Below, in pieces: positions 63,498 through 64,000 of a DNA stretch of 64,000 nucleotides. The position numbers and the translations under genes are program-made. Position 1 is the first letter of the stretch. Each line of letters begins with the position of its first letter. A model generated the notes under the pieces. The model did not search any database, was not told the origin of the DNA, and worked only from the letters and a program-made list of their open reading frames with translations. Source of the DNA: Bradyrhizobium lablabi (lineage in GTDB: Bacteria; Pseudomonadota; Alphaproteobacteria; Rhizobiales; Xanthobacteraceae); contig NZ_JAFCLN010000013.1 of the NCBI RefSeq assembly GCF_018129385.1, positions 119,514 through 183,513 of the forward strand, written 5' to 3'.

Positions 63498-63760
63498 CAT
63501 AGCTCCTTGATTGATTTTCTGGACGCTCGGTTCCCGAGGCCGCAAACATGGTCAAGCGAACGCGGATGCGTTTACGAACTTGCGCCAATTTCTTGCGGAC
63601 TCGCGCCAACGCTGGCAGCGGAACCGTTGTGGGGACCAGGGCGGTCCTCGCACCGTTCTTCGTTGTCGCCCGTTAAGACAGGAATTGCGTCAGCAACATG
63701 ACCTCGCGCTCGTGCAAGGCGATGCCGAGTTCCGTACCTTCGTTAAAAAATATCTTGCAT
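63498..63760. other. region without a clear gene
   Basis: A plus-strand frame (63511-63792, ending KKYLAYAQDRMQRTL) is open, but has no ribosome site and no recognisable family. It may be a gene remnant. I do not call it. Confidence 0.3.
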
Positions 63761-63769
63761 ACGCGCAGG

Positions 63770-64000
63770 ACCGGATGCAGCGGACTCTGTAGCGATTTCT
63801 TCAGGCGGATCAGGTTGTTTTCTCTGTCGGGCAAATCGGATTCTGATTATCGGAAGTCATGTCAAGCCCCTCGCGCAAAAATAATCCTCTTGCCAATTTC
63901 GGCAAATCAGAATTATAACAGCGGCACCTCATCCCCGAGGAGGGGCGTTGGCCATCGCCACCAAACGTTGGGATGGGATGCGGTGGACGCGCTTGTTCAG
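63770..64000 (+). repeat. edge of a probable multicopy Bradyrhizobium repeat
   Basis: The string around GTCGGGCAAATC, CCCTCGCGCAAAAATAAT, AGGGGCGTTGGCCATCG and TGGGATGCGGTGGACGCG resembles a long sequence that I recall in many copies in Bradyrhizobium genomes. It also has ATTCTGATT and AATCAGAAT as inverted arms. It continues beyond the window. Not verifiable here. Confidence 0.45.

Noticed and set aside
63511..63792. 93-codon plus-strand frame near the window end
   Set aside because: No start signal or family; could be a remnant, not strong enough to call.

Overview
The window looks like a chromosomal segment of a Bradyrhizobium-type alphaproteobacterium (Nitrobacteraceae). The basis is high GC, the residue-level character of RecA, AlaS, Icd and the Pur enzymes, a recA SOS box of the alphaproteobacterial GAAC-N7-GAAC type, and several families of palindromic intergenic repeats that I associate with Bradyrhizobium/Rhodopseudomonas genomes. 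No tRNA, rRNA or CRISPR array was seen.

Layout. 1-1110: the 3' part of a P63C-domain (phage/island type) gene, then short direct repeats that resemble an IS21-type end. 1204-13196: housekeeping genes: recA, the glycine cleavage operon gcvTHP (minus strand) behind a tandem glycine riboswitch, alaS, a 53-aa small protein, a glycerophosphodiesterase, a DUF3455 protein and icd. 13543-24568: trmJ with a C-terminal DUF559-like domain, a TetR/OsmC divergent pair, then an acyl-CoA-dehydrogenase-like flavoprotein, a double rhodanese, an NrtABC-type transporter and cyanase (cyanate uptake and breakdown), a PEP-mutase-family enzyme and a LysR regulator. 24692-42954: the block DUF1476 - purC - purS - purQ - purL - bolA - grxD, opened in two places by accessory genes (two secreted paralogs, TctC, CPBP protease, a frameshifted TPR gene, EamA and a thioesterase between purQ and purL; acyltransferase, DUF1328, DUF427, LtrA and the ergothioneine genes egtB/egtD around bolA). 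42964-54649: accessory genes: macro domain protein, two tandem serine hydrolases, an amidase, a MarR-DUF302 unit with a double palindromic operator, a GH1 beta-glucosidase divergent from an NdvC-like GH17 membrane protein, an L,D-transpeptidase, threonine aldolase and a ParE-type toxin-antitoxin pair. 54720-59013: rpsD, a cupin, an HpcH/HpaI aldolase, murI and purB. 59014-64000: a 33-aa ORF with a TetR regulator behind a candidate operator-promoter, a PRC-barrel protein, a metallophosphoesterase coupled to a kinase-USP fusion, an RlpA-like protein, and the edge of what looks like a multicopy repeat.

How the genes connect. The pur genes (purC, S, Q, L, B) serve de novo IMP synthesis, and gcvTHP makes the one-carbon units that this pathway needs. 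The cyn cluster converts cyanate to ammonia and CO2; its rhodanese and flavoprotein neighbours suggest an upstream sulfur/cyanide or thiocyanate step (inference). The most unusual cross-cutting observation is that two families of palindromic repeats sit exactly at gene 3' ends and supply the stop codon, and sometimes the last residues, of six genes.

Limits: everything here was read by eye from the sequence. No database search, folding or expression data were used. Family names rest on recognised motifs.
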